DNA of 33,411 nucleotides, taken from the NCBI GenBank assembly GCA_023229505.1, contig JALNZD010000047.1, positions 1-33,411 of the forward strand, in the 5' to 3' direction. This stretch comes from Bacteroidales bacterium (lineage in GTDB: Bacteria > Bacteroidota > Bacteroidia > Bacteroidales > JAGOPY01). Within the stretch, counting starts at the first letter, position 1. The number at the start of each line of letters is the position of its first letter. The notes beneath the pieces were generated by a model, which saw nothing but the letters and a program-made list of their open reading frames with translations, ran no database searches and was not told the DNA's origin. Made by a program: the position numbers and the translations under genes. Positions 6,020-14,293 of this stretch are shown one piece after another.

Positions 6020-7162
6020 ATGAAAATCTTTATTTTAAGATTACTGACACTTATCATTATAAGTGTTCTGCTCATTACTTGTTCAAAGGATAATACAACG
6101 ATTGAATCACAATTCAGTGCAGAAATGCAATCCAAATTTGAAGCTGCACTGGATAAAACCGTGATGGAAAATCATATCCCAGGAGTTATCGTCGGCGTTT
6201 GGATTCAAAATGAAGGGAGCTGGGTGAAAGCTAAGGGGATATCTAACCTGGCTATAAACGAGCCCATGAAGCTGGATAATCATTTCCGGATAGGAAGTAT
6301 TACGAAAACTTTTACAGGGACCCTGGTCCTGCAATTGGTTGACGAGGGTTTGATAAACCTTGATTCATCGCTTGCATATTATCTTCCCCAGTATCCATTT
6401 CCGCAGGCTGACAAGATCACGGTAAGACATCTGGGAAAGATGAGGAGCGGTATTTTCAATTATTCAGATGACAGCACATTTTTCGCTACAGCATGTGCTC
6501 ATAATTGGGATTTTCAGGTTACAGCAGACTATTTAGTCAAAATTGCATTAAATTACCCTTTGAATTTTGATCCTGGCCAGGAATATTATTATTCCAATAC
6601 CAACACAGTACTGCTGGGCATGATCTGTGAAAAAGTCACTAATAAACCGATCAGCCAGCTTTTAATGGAAAAGATTTTTGCACCCAACAAATTGGAAAAT
6701 ACTTTCTGGCCCCAGACCCGGTTTTTACCTGAACCTTTTTCGCATGGGTATTCAAAACAAACATCTGACGGAGAGATGAAAGATGCAACATTTTTCAACC
6801 CCTCCTGGGGTGATGCAGCAGGAATCATGGTTTCAAACATTTACGACCTGAAGAAGTGGATAAAGCTGGTTGGGACCGGGGCACTTTATTCACCTGCCAT
6901 GCACGTAGAAAGATTGAATATTGAAGATAATTATGGATTTGCAATACAAGGTTATGATGGATGGCTTTTTCATTTCGGAGCAATTCAAGGATTTACAACA
7001 GGAGCATTATACTATCCCGGTAAGGATGCCATACTTGTTATACATGTAAATTCTAATATTAATAACCCTTTTACTGATTATTCTCCGGCAGAAGCAGTAG
7101 CCCTGGCGTTTATGGAGCTATTAACTCCTTCTGCCGGACTTTCGAAATTTTCTATGAAATGA
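6020..7162 (+). CDS. Serine beta-lactamase-like/D-alanyl-D-alanine carboxypeptidase-type lipoprotein
   Basis: This 380-residue protein has a lipoprotein signal (LLLTLIIISVLLIT-C, Cys21) and a serine beta-lactamase/penicillin-binding fold (class C-like Beta-lactamase family). SITK at 93-96 is the SxxK catalytic motif, YSN at 191-193 is the YxN motif, and HFG at 318-320 corresponds to KTG/HxG. Homologues include R61-type DD-carboxypeptidases, esterases and class C-like enzymes; substrate cannot be decided from sequence. MRSGIFNY (141-148) is the usual conserved loop. AGGAG at 6006-6010 supports the ATG. The gene fills the module between attC-like sites E and F, alone, as a classic integron cassette would. 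It would act anchored in the periplasm or at the cell surface. Confidence 0.85.
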   Translation: MKIFILRLLTLIIISVLLITCSKDNTTIESQFSAEMQSKFEAALDKTVMENHIPGVIVGVWIQNEGSWVKAKGISNLAINEPMKLDNHFRIGSITKTFTGTLVLQLVDEGLINLDSSLAYYLPQYPFPQADKITVRHLGKMRSGIFNYSDDSTFFATACAHNWDFQVTADYLVKIALNYPLNFDPGQEYYYSNTNTVLLGMICEKVTNKPISQLLMEKIFAPNKLENTFWPQTRFLPEPFSHGYSKQTSDGEMKDATFFNPSWGDAAGIMVSNIYDLKKWIKLVGTGALYSPAMHVERLNIEDNYGFAIQGYDGWLFHFGAIQGFTTGALYYPGKDAILVIHVNSNINNPFTDYSPAEAVALAFMELLTPSAGLSKFSMK

Positions 7163-7206
7163 AGAGATTGATGGTTTTATCTATTCCACCCTTTCTATGG
7201 CAGACA

Positions 7207-7306
7207 ATTTATACGGCTTATACATGCGCATAAAAACTACTTTGCCAAGGAAAAAGGTACTTTTTAAGGGTTTTAGGGCGCTGTTTTTATGTGCTGACCG
7301 TTATTG
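7207..7306 (+). other. attC-like site F, R'' side partly deleted
   Basis: Arms 7226-7237 and 7283-7294 pair at 11 of 12 positions. TGACC and the GTTATTG core (7300-7306) follow. Upstream, 7207-7221 is the reverse complement, 13 of 15, of 5963-5977 at the start of the serine hydrolase module. Compared with that start, about 15 nt including the expected R'' AAC core seem deleted between 7222 and 7226. Confidence 0.55.
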
Positions 7307-7367
7307 TTAATTGGAATGAAAAGAAGCCTTCAAATAATTGACCATAAACTTTATAAATTGAACAGAC

Positions 7368-8015
7368 ATGGAAAAGCACCACAGAGTCTTGATTTACTCG
7401 TTAATTTTATTAATGGGTATTGTATTAACTCTTACCAATAGTTGTAAGAAAAGTGAGACTACACCTCCGGCAGGCGGGCAGACTATCAATTTCGGAGCGT
7501 TGCTTGATCTGAGCTTCGACAATCCGGAAGAAGGACTGGCCACCAAGGCAGCCTTACAATTTGCACTGGAAGACATGAACAGTTACGCGGCGACAGCCGG
7601 ACAGAATGTTACATTCATCTGTTCCTATGTTGATACGCGTTTGGATACAACAGAGGCAAAAAATCAATTGAAAAATATGTATGAAAAAGGGATCAGCATG
7701 TTTGTAGGAGGCCCCTTTTCCAGTAGCGAACTTCAGGCCATTGCGCCTTTTGTAGAGCAGAACCCGGTGGTAGTGATCAATTCGATTAGTACGGCCATAG
7801 GCCTAAACCATGATGGCAGTCATATTTTCAGGATAGTCACCGACGACGGCTTTCAGGCCAAAGCATTAAACAGGGTGGCAATAACTGAGGGGGTGAAAGC
7901 CGTAATCCCAATTGTGAGGAATGACGTTTGGGGCAATGCCCTGATAGCTTTACATACTAATGGCCGCAATAATACATTCCGACATGGACGAGCCGGAACC
8001 ATAAAAGGAAAATGA
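7368..8015 (+). pseudogene. Periplasmic substrate-binding lipoprotein (type 1 binding fold), C-terminally truncated
   Basis: The reading frame starts with a lipoprotein signal ending TLTNSCKK (Cys26). It continues as a Leu/Ile/Val-type (type 1) periplasmic binding protein: INFGALLDLSF, KAALQFALEDMNSY, the strand-loop MFVGGPFSSSELQAIAPFV, and DGFQAKALNRVAI..VIPIVRNDVWGNAL. Homology fades near 7950; the last ~20 residues (HTNGRNNTFRHG...) look foreign and the second lobe is absent. Family members are usually about twice this length. The downstream DNA holds a group II intron fragment (8041-8284), so an intron-associated rearrangement probably removed the 3' half. Ligand binding needs both lobes, so this is most likely nonfunctional. 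Confidence 0.75.
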
Positions 8016-8040
8016 AAATCAAGTAATTGGACGTCACAAC

Positions 8041-8284
8041 GTGGTGCTTGCTTATCCTCATTTCTAAGCCTCATATGCCGTTCCTGTTCGTCAGTACCGG
8101 ATTTTGCAGTCTCGCTTCCTTCAGTGTATGGGTCACCCCAAGCCACCTTGCGACTTGCTAATACTTCAGGACGTTACCCCTGCGTATAAGGGGTTTGCAC
8201 CCTCCGGAAAATTAACCCACACTTGTCGTTTGCTCTTGAAATTTTATTTGTATTTTTAAACTTTTTCAACAGCGTCCAACAAGT
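8041..8284 (-). mobile_element. Group II intron fragment (copy 3), domain I only
   Basis: The minus strand matches copy 2 (5549-5784) over its whole length, including GGGTGCAAACCCC near 8203-8191 and AAGTCGCAAGGTGGCTT. The first ~30 nt of the intron (the GTGTG hairpin) and everything downstream of domain I, including any maturase, are missing. It ends at CAACAAGT, directly before TTAACGTTCATTGG, where the next module starts. Weaker similarity may continue left to about 8010. Confidence 0.75.
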
Positions 8285-8354
8285 TAACGTTCATTGGAGT
8301 AAAAAGAAACAGACAGCAAATAAATATTCAGTTACTTATAAAATTTAAAAAATT

Positions 8355-9392
8355 ATGAAACGTATGATGTATTTTATTCCATCTATTGCGGGGCTAATTT
8401 TATTGACACTTACATTTAGTTGTAAAAAAGGTAACCCCTCTCCGGTAGAAACACCCAATGCTAAAGAAGTAAGTGTTCATCAAATATATTTAACAGGAGA
8501 CGCAAGTATTCAAAATGCAGAAATGTCTGGTTTGACTTGGCATAATAATAATTTGATTTTAATGCCGCAAAATCCAAGAATTTATACAAATCAGGCAGGC
8601 ACAGGAAAATTTTTCAAACTTTCAAAAACACTTATCAACAATTATATCAATGGCTCTTTTACTTCTTTAGAACCTTATCCAATTTTAGTTCATAACATAC
8701 CTCAAAGCATTGAAGGGTTTGAGGGTTTTGAGGCAATTGCTATGAAAGAAAACACAGTATATCTTATTATTGAAGTCCAAAAGGATTCTTCCATGATAGG
8801 CTATCTGATTAAAGGAACAATAAATGATAGTACGACAGAAATTAGTCTGGACACAACTACTTTAACACAAATTGAAACACCTGTTTTTGTTACCAATGCT
8901 GCTTATGAATCCATTGTAATAACCCACAATTGCATTCTTTGTATATATGAGGGCAACGGAAAAAACATCAATCCCACTCCCATTGTAAAAGTTTTTGATT
9001 TCAACTTTAATTCATTAACTTCTATTTCATTCCCAAGCATAGAATATCGAATTACTGATGCTACCGTGTTGGCTTCGGACAATACATTTTATGTTATCAA
9101 TTATTTTTATCCCGGAGATTCTATCAGCTATATCCCTTCAACAGATGAATATTCCGCAACCTTTGGTCTCCCAGGCTCACATAACAACGATGCAAGAAAA
9201 GAGAGATTAATTAAATTGAAATATACTAGTAGCAGCATACAAAAAGTGGATACACCTCCTGTATATTTGGAATTAACAACAAACAACTGGAGCAGAAACT
9301 GGGAGGGCATCGAACAGTTATCAGATAAAACTTTCTTAATAATTACTGATTATTTTCCAGGGACTGTTTTTGGCTATTTAAGTTTAGAATAA
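8355..9392 (+). CDS. Lipoprotein, esterase-like/phytase-type beta-propeller candidate
   Basis: The 345-residue protein has a lipoprotein signal (IAGLILLTLTFSC, Cys23) and then a long beta-rich body. EGFEGFEAIAMKENTVYLIIE (about 117-137) and NWEGIEQLSDKTFLIITDYF (about 318-337) resemble the repeated E-G-(F/I)-E-x-(I/L) motifs of the esterase-like-activity-of-phytase family, a beta-propeller-like group. The assignment is from motif resemblance only and no catalytic residues are certain. It is the last gene of the AT-rich block and is preceded by TTAACGTTCATTGG, similar to the start of the module at 7301. The sequence after its stop (9405-9420) is only weakly complementary to that start. Confidence 0.5.
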   Translation: MKRMMYFIPSIAGLILLTLTFSCKKGNPSPVETPNAKEVSVHQIYLTGDASIQNAEMSGLTWHNNNLILMPQNPRIYTNQAGTGKFFKLSKTLINNYINGSFTSLEPYPILVHNIPQSIEGFEGFEAIAMKENTVYLIIEVQKDSSMIGYLIKGTINDSTTEISLDTTTLTQIETPVFVTNAAYESIVITHNCILCIYEGNGKNINPTPIVKVFDFNFNSLTSISFPSIEYRITDATVLASDNTFYVINYFYPGDSISYIPSTDEYSATFGLPGSHNNDARKERLIKLKYTSSSIQKVDTPPVYLELTTNNWSRNWEGIEQLSDKTFLIITDYFPGTVFGYLSLE

Positions 9393-9446
9393 TTTTCTTA
9401 TTTTTCCATATGCCCGCCCGTTTTTTTCAGACTATTTAGGAGATTA

Positions 9447-10496
9447 TTATGATATGTTTACAATCGATTTCCTTCGATGGCTTTCAAATGCCAGTTCGAT
9501 GATACGGATCACATTCCTGGCCTCTTCCGGTAGGACAGCCTGTCCGGATCCTTTAGTGATGACATCGTAAACATTATTATAAAAACCCATATAATTGCCG
9601 GGCTCCGTTTCAATCGTGCCGTAAAACTGCTGTCCATGGAGTTCAGCATTGAGAATTCCCCAGTAATCGGGGTCTTCTTTTCCCCAGTTTTCCGAATCCG
9701 GCATCAGGCCTTGTTTAAGCATTTCTTCCTGTGGATCGATACCATATTTGATGAAAGACCCTTTTGTACCATGCAGGACATACCTTGGACCCTTCTCTTT
9801 TATAAATACGGAAGCTTTTAAAGTCACTTTAAGTTTTTCATAATAAAGATTAACCTCGAAACAATCGTCAACCTGGCTTCCCTTTCTCTGGGTCCGGATA
9901 TCTGCAAACACCGATTGGGGCAATCCGAAGAGTACCAGCGCCTGGTCGATCAGGTGGGATCCCAGGTCGTACAGCACACCGCCGGCAGGTAGAGGTTCGT
10001 CACGCCAGGCACTTCGCCTCTGGCCAGGGGCAAATCGATCGAAATGGGCCTCAAATTCGAGGATTTCGCCAAGGTAACCCTGGTAAACAACCTGTTGTAC
10101 GGTCTTAAAATCGCCGTCCCACCGCCGGTTCTGGTAAACAAGGATCTTTTTCCCGGTTTTTTCGGCAAGCCTGATTAGCTCATCCGCCTCGGCGGATGAG
10201 GGTGTGAATGGCTTTTCAACGACAATATGTTTCCCGGCCATTAAAAATTCACGGGCCAGGTCATAATGTAAAATATTAGGCGTTGCAATAACGACTAATT
10301 CGATGGTGTCATCTTTCAGCAAATCTTTATAATTCCTAACGATCCCCACATCAGGGTAAAGATCTTTAGATGAATTACCCTGCCGTTCAACTACTTTTGC
10401 GAGTTTAAAACCAGGATGCACATGCAGGAAAGGAGCGTGAAAGACACGTCCCGAGAGGCCAAAGCCGATTATTGCCGTATTTATGATCCTTTGCAT
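9447..10496 (-). CDS. Gfo/Idh/MocA-family NAD(P)-dependent oxidoreductase, cytoplasmic
   Basis: The 349-residue protein carries the Rossmann start INTAIIGFGLSGRVFHAPFL, ELVVIATPNILHYDLAREFL and the family hallmark HIVVEKPFTPS (about 90-100, EKP lysine). A C-terminal beta-sheet domain follows, with GGVLYDLGSHLIDQAL (about 175-190). Length is typical. Gfo/Idh/MocA enzymes oxidise or reduce a sugar or polyol hydroxyl with NAD(P). There is no export signal, unlike the homologue at 11395-12924, so the two would act on opposite sides of the membrane. It is the last gene of the minus-strand cluster, 14 nt after the isomerase gene. Substrate is unknown. Confidence 0.88.
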   Translation of the reverse strand: MQRIINTAIIGFGLSGRVFHAPFLHVHPGFKLAKVVERQGNSSKDLYPDVGIVRNYKDLLKDDTIELVVIATPNILHYDLAREFLMAGKHIVVEKPFTPSSAEADELIRLAEKTGKKILVYQNRRWDGDFKTVQQVVYQGYLGEILEFEAHFDRFAPGQRRSAWRDEPLPAGGVLYDLGSHLIDQALVLFGLPQSVFADIRTQRKGSQVDDCFEVNLYYEKLKVTLKASVFIKEKGPRYVLHGTKGSFIKYGIDPQEEMLKQGLMPDSENWGKEDPDYWGILNAELHGQQFYGTIETEPGNYMGFYNNVYDVITKGSGQAVLPEEARNVIRIIELAFESHRRKSIVNIS

Positions 10497-10510
10497 GCTG
10501 ATTGGCAGGT

Positions 10511-11359
10511 CTAATATACGATTTTTTTGAGATTCTTAAAACTTATCTTCACACTTTCAAGCGGGTCAATTTTGCAATCATCCTGTTCAACGAAGAAATA
10601 AGCCAGCCCGGCCTGTTGCTTCTGACCGAAAATCTGTTTATAATCGATGATCCCTGTCCCAACCGGTGCAAAATCTTTCTCCGGGTTAGCCTCCATATCC
10701 TTGACATGCCAGAGTTCAAAGCGGCCGGGATATTTGCCGAAATAACTTAATGGATCCGATCCTGCATAAATCATCCAGTAAAGATCAGACTCGAAGCAAA
10801 CTAATTCCGAATCGGTTAATTCAAGCAAAATATCAAAACCAGTTGTGTCATCAATCTTTACAAACTCAAATGCATGATTATGATAGCCAAATTTAAGGCC
10901 TGATGCCCTGCAGGCTTCGCCAATATCATTAAGGTGCGCCGCAGCCCTGGAAAAATGATCTTTTGTTTCTTTCTTATTAACGGGCAACATGGGATATACA
11001 AGGTATCTGACTCCTAGTGTGGCGTGCGCTTCAATCGCTTGTTGTTGCTGCTCCGGTTCAAAAGTGGCATGAGAGCTGATCAGCTGCATTCCCAGATCAT
11101 CCGCCATTTTTTTGAATTCACGTGGCTGAAGCCCGTAAAACTTGCCATCATTATAGCCTGCTGCTTCGAGCCAGGTGTAACCAATGGCTGAGATGCTTGC
11201 AATCGTCCCGGGAAGGTCACGGCTTATGGCATCACGCAGAGTATAGAGCTGCAGGCCGATATTCTTATTCAATGTCGCAGCTCTTAAAATCCGCGGGGAC
11301 ATAAGGGCTGCGAAGGAGGCAAATGAAGTGGTTTTAATGAAGGTTCTCCTGGTCATCAT
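10511..11359 (-). CDS. Sugar isomerase/epimerase (TIM barrel, AP-endonuclease-2-like) with Tat signal
   Basis: The 282-residue protein begins MMTRRTFIKTTSFASFAALM, a twin-arginine export signal (RRTFIK) followed by a hydrophobic stretch. The body is a xylose-isomerase-like TIM barrel: IGLQLYTLRDAI, YTWLEAAGY, HNHAFEF (about 167-173), CFESDLYW and LWHVKDM (metal-binding Glu/Asp/His candidates), and AYFFVEQDD near the end. Such Tat-signalled isomerases are common in Bacteroidetes beside Gfo/Idh oxidoreductases and DUF1080 genes. A role in rearranging or hydrating a 3-keto-sugar intermediate in the periplasm is a reasonable inference. Start could be 11359 or 11356 (two ATGs in a row). Confidence 0.85.
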   Translation of the reverse strand: MMTRRTFIKTTSFASFAALMSPRILRAATLNKNIGLQLYTLRDAISRDLPGTIASISAIGYTWLEAAGYNDGKFYGLQPREFKKMADDLGMQLISSHATFEPEQQQQAIEAHATLGVRYLVYPMLPVNKKETKDHFSRAAAHLNDIGEACRASGLKFGYHNHAFEFVKIDDTTGFDILLELTDSELVCFESDLYWMIYAGSDPLSYFGKYPGRFELWHVKDMEANPEKDFAPVGTGIIDYKQIFGQKQQAGLAYFFVEQDDCKIDPLESVKISFKNLKKIVY

Positions 11360-11374
11360 ATTTAAATTTTAGCA

Positions 11375-11396
11375 CGCGGATTACCGCGGATTTTTT
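11375..11396. terminator. Small GC hairpin with T run between two minus-strand genes
   Basis: CGCGG-ATTA-CCGCG (11375-11388) is followed on the plus strand by GATTTTTT. As a terminator it would work for plus-strand transcription, so it might limit antisense transcription into the isomerase gene. The stem is only 5 bp; weak evidence. Confidence 0.2.
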
Positions 11397-12924
11397 AAAT
11401 TATCTTTTCATTGTCTGGATTCCAAAACACTTGCCGGTTTTCTTTATAGGCAAGGGTTCCCATATGCGCTGTCATGGCCTCTTCGAAAGCCACGTCGATA
11501 TTGCAGCTTGTCCGGCCGCCATTCCGGATGCAGTTGAGCCATTCGCGGATGTGCAGGTAGGTCGTATCAACCCTTTTTCCACCCCTGTAGGTGTACATCA
11601 GTCCACGCCCGGCAAAGTACTGCTCGGTGGGGGAAGTGATGGCATCTACGTTTTTCAGTCCCGGCGTATAGGTGAAGATAGGAAGATCAGGGTCGATGAT
11701 ACCTGATTCGATCTTCTCCTTATAACGATCAGAGCCCCGGTCGGCGAAAATGGTCATGGATGAACCCAGTTCCATTGTGCCGTCATGTCCCATGATCACC
11801 CTGCCACGCTTGCGGTTGCTGGCAAGGGTAGCGCTGTACATCAGCGTCAGGTTGCGTTCCGGGTATTCAAAAACGGTATGAAGCACATCCGGTACGGTAC
11901 GGCCATCCTTAAAAAAGTATATCCCGCCGCTGGAAACAGCCGAATGGGGTATTCCCAGGTTGAATATCTGGTTCATTGCATCGTATTCATGGGTTAACAG
12001 GTCGCCGGATAAGCCGGTGCTGTAATCCCACCAGCAACGCCAGCGGAAAAAGCGTTCCAGGCTGAAGTCGTGCCAGGGTGCCTGACCGATGAACTGCTGC
12101 CAGTCAATGGTCCGGGGGCCTGCATCGGGATGGATCGGGTAAACCCAGGCCCCGTTCGGATCATTGCGGTTTGTCGTTACTTCAATGAGGTTGATTTTTC
12201 CCAGGATGCCCTGGTTAATGATTTCCCTGGCTTTCAGGTAGCTTTCATTTTGTCTTCCCTGGTGTCCGAGCTGAAAAACAACCTGGCTTTCTTTAACAGC
12301 TTTTCTTACCTCGTAAGTTTCCGCCACTGTCCAGGTCAATGGTTTTTCGCAATAGACGTGCTTACCTGCGCGGGCTGTGGCAATGGTCATGGGCCCATGC
12401 CAATGGTCAGGCGCGGCTATGATCACGGCATCTACATCATCGGCATTGATCAGTTCCAGGTAGTTTTGATATCGTTTAGGTGCTTCGCTCATTTTACCAC
12501 CGGAACCTTCTCTGTAAATGTTCGCCCCCGCCTCCTGCGCCATCCGGCCGTATGTATCGAAGATATCACAGACAGCAGTCACCCTTACATTCAGGCCTTC
12601 CTGGGAAAGGTAATCTTCGTATCGCTTATCCTGCTTGTCATTCACAGCTCCTGTTTTCCATTCGTCGATCATTCCCGGATGGGCAAAACCGGCTGCCACA
12701 GCCAGGTCTTTCCCCCTGATGCCATAGCCAATGATCCCCAGCCTGATCTCTTTTCCTTGCGATGGATTATCCTGATAAGCAGGCGGTTCCGGGCTTAACT
12801 TCAATTCTTCCTGGATATTGATCCGGAGATATTTTTCATATTTTCGCTTCCTGTACCAGGCGTAAGCAAGTGCTCCCACAACCGGGATGCTTACCAGCGA
12901 TTTTAGTACATTTCTTCTATCCAT
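11395..12924 (-). CDS. Gfo/Idh/MocA-family oxidoreductase, Tat-exported
   Basis: From ATG 12924 the protein (509 residues) starts MDRRNVLKSLVSIPVVGALA, a twin-arginine signal, so it probably acts in the periplasm. A TTG seven codons upstream also opens the frame but lies in the repeat tract and would spoil the signal. The Rossmann part reads IRLGIIGYGIRGKDLAVAAG, VTAVCDIFDTYGRMAQEAG and DAVIIAAPDHWHGPMTIATA, followed by GKHVYCEKPLTWTV (the EKP hallmark) and a long C-terminal domain. Exported family members carry tightly bound NAD(P) and catalyse sugar oxidoreduction. With the isomerase and DUF1080 protein it suggests a periplasmic C3-oxidation route for glycosides; substrate unknown. Confidence 0.88.
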   Translation of the reverse strand: MDRRNVLKSLVSIPVVGALAYAWYRKRKYEKYLRINIQEELKLSPEPPAYQDNPSQGKEIRLGIIGYGIRGKDLAVAAGFAHPGMIDEWKTGAVNDKQDKRYEDYLSQEGLNVRVTAVCDIFDTYGRMAQEAGANIYREGSGGKMSEAPKRYQNYLELINADDVDAVIIAAPDHWHGPMTIATARAGKHVYCEKPLTWTVAETYEVRKAVKESQVVFQLGHQGRQNESYLKAREIINQGILGKINLIEVTTNRNDPNGAWVYPIHPDAGPRTIDWQQFIGQAPWHDFSLERFFRWRCWWDYSTGLSGDLLTHEYDAMNQIFNLGIPHSAVSSGGIYFFKDGRTVPDVLHTVFEYPERNLTLMYSATLASNRKRGRVIMGHDGTMELGSSMTIFADRGSDRYKEKIESGIIDPDLPIFTYTPGLKNVDAITSPTEQYFAGRGLMYTYRGGKRVDTTYLHIREWLNCIRNGGRTSCNIDVAFEEAMTAHMGTLAYKENRQVFWNPDNEKII

Positions 12925-12930
12925 AACAAT

Positions 12931-13034
12931 TAGTTCAAAGGGCAAAGTTCAAAGTGCAAAGTTGAAGTTATTAAGTTCATTAGTTCACTTTGAATTTTGA
13001 ACCTTAAACTCTGAACTTTGCCCTTTGAACTTTG
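12931..13034. repeat. Heptamer repeat tract (TTCAAAG type) between and inside genes
   Basis: Variants of TTCAAAG and its complement CTTTGAA/CTTTGCC recur with a roughly 7-nt period and in both orientations. The right part (12988-13034) encodes the last ~16 residues of the DoxX-like protein. The left part reaches the start of the oxidoreductase gene at 12924. Confidence 0.8.
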
Positions 13035-13488
13035 AACTGAATAAGTACCTATCTATCCCATACTCCAACCATGTTGGGAATACCAATAGCACGCCAAGTG
13101 CTAATGCTTCGATCACCATTTTATTGACGACAAGGTAGCTGCCATCGCTCGGTACGGCATATTTCAAACCCACGAACGGCGGGTGCGACATGTAATAGAT
13201 TATCATTAGCACAATTCCTGAAATGATGGCTGCCCGGGTAAAGAGACCTAAGATCAACCCGAGTCCGATCAGGATCAATCCCCATATGTTCAGGAAGTCG
13301 ACTATTTTTAATAAATCCGGATTCGCTGTCAGGTTATAGAAGAATTGTTTCAGGAATCCCCCGGAATCGAGCAAATATCCGGCGCTGGACCAGTTCGGAT
13401 TAGCCAGTTTGACCAGGCCTTCATAAAGAAAATGCCACCCGATGGCGAGACGCAGAAATACAAGCATGAGTTTTTGGGTTCGGGTCAT
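12985..13488 (-). CDS. DoxX/DoxD-like integral membrane protein
   Basis: The 167-residue protein fits the DoxX-like family: MLVFLRLAIGWHFLYEGLVKL (first membrane helix with the conserved G-x-x-F-L-Y-E-G-x-x-K), a loop, then LKIVDFLNIWGLILIGLGLILGLFTRAAIISGIVLMIIYYM and VIEALALGVLLVFP, giving about four helices. Family members are tied to quinone-linked or redox membrane functions; here it may serve the neighbouring exported oxidoreductases. The natural protein seems to end near RYLF: the final SSKFKGQSSEFKVQNSK is simply a translated TTCAAAG-type repeat tract, so the C-terminus is repeat-derived. Confidence 0.82.
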   Translation of the reverse strand: MTRTQKLMLVFLRLAIGWHFLYEGLVKLANPNWSSAGYLLDSGGFLKQFFYNLTANPDLLKIVDFLNIWGLILIGLGLILGLFTRAAIISGIVLMIIYYMSHPPFVGLKYAVPSDGSYLVVNKMVIEALALGVLLVFPTWLEYGIDRYLFSSKFKGQSSEFKVQNSK

Positions 13489-13534
13489 TAGATATTGGTC
13501 ATTGGTTAGTTGTCCTGAGTTCTGAGTTTAAATA

Positions 13535-13590
13535 TTCAATTTTCAATTTTCAATTTTCAATTTTCAATCTTCAATCTTCAATCTTCAATT
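13535..13590. repeat. Eight tandem heptamers (TTCAATT, then TTCAATC)
   Basis: Four TTCAATT units, three TTCAATC units and one TTCAATT run without interruption from 13535 to 13590. The stop codon of the DUF1080 gene (13571-13573, minus strand) and its last residues KIED lie within the tract. Confidence 0.9.
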
Positions 13591-14293
13591 TTATATTCCT
13601 GAACCTCACATAGCTCCCATGATCCTGTAATCCGATGTGGCCCTTCTTTGCCAGCCCATACCCCGGGTAATCTTTCCATTTGCCTTCCCTGGCCAGTTTA
13701 TACCATTCATCGGTCCATAAATCATATTCCAAGATTATTTCACCATTCAGCCAGTGCGTGACATGGCCATTTTTAACCCTGATCCGTGAGGAATTGAATT
13801 CTCCAACCGGCATCAGCACTTTTCTGTCCTTATCAGCCGGATGCATCGCGTAATTAGCCCCGGTTTGCTGCCAGTCTTCCAGTTTACCGGGATACCCGAC
13901 ATCATCAATCAACTGATATTCAGGGCCCGTGGCATAAGTCGAAGGGTAATCGCTTTCCAGGACATGAAAGAGAATGCCGCTGTTGCCGCCAGGTGATATG
14001 GCCCATTCAAGGTAAAGGTCGAAATCTTCATATTCTTTTATAGTGATAATGTCTCCGCTCATTTCGCCTCCTCCCGTTCCCGATGCAACAAGGCAGCCAT
14101 CTTTTACTGACCAGTCTATTGGCATGCCTTCCATTTTAAATCCCCTCCAACCGTCTGTAGTCTTGCCATCAAAAAGCAAAATCCAGCTCTCGGCCATTTC
14201 TTTTGGGGTAAGAACATTCTGCTGTGCAACCATATCAGGAATAAATAAAATGCTTAATAAAATGATCAGCAATAAGGTGGAAATTTTTTGCAT
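13571..14293 (-). CDS. DUF1080 (3-keto-disaccharide hydrolase family) secreted protein
   Basis: From ATG 14293 the protein is about 240 residues with a Sec signal (MQKISTLLLIILLSILFIPD, cleavage near MVAQQ). An ATG at 14350 is possible but would place 19 extra residues before the signal. The body has the DUF1080 concanavalin-like features: WILLFDGKTTDGWRGFK, DWSVKDGCLVASGTGGG, FDLYLEWAISPGGNSGILF, YQLIDDVGYPGK and GHIGLQDHGSYVRFRNIKLK. Pfam names this family 3-keto-disaccharide hydrolase. It begins the minus-strand cluster and would act in the periplasm with the Tat-exported oxidoreductase and isomerase. The C-terminal KIED is encoded inside the heptamer tract. Confidence 0.88.
   Translation of the reverse strand: MQKISTLLLIILLSILFIPDMVAQQNVLTPKEMAESWILLFDGKTTDGWRGFKMEGMPIDWSVKDGCLVASGTGGGEMSGDIITIKEYEDFDLYLEWAISPGGNSGILFHVLESDYPSTYATGPEYQLIDDVGYPGKLEDWQQTGANYAMHPADKDRKVLMPVGEFNSSRIRVKNGHVTHWLNGEIILEYDLWTDEWYKLAREGKWKDYPGYGLAKKGHIGLQDHGSYVRFRNIKLKIED

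Noticed and set aside
8285..9440. Last lipoprotein gene (8355-9392) as a confirmed cassette
   Set aside because: The start resembles other module starts, but the end (9405-9420) is only weakly complementary and no GTT/AAC core or hairpin is convincing, so I leave its cassette status open.
12070..12798. 242-residue plus-strand reading frame
   Set aside because: Antisense of the Gfo/Idh/MocA gene at 11395-12924, which has a full family signature.
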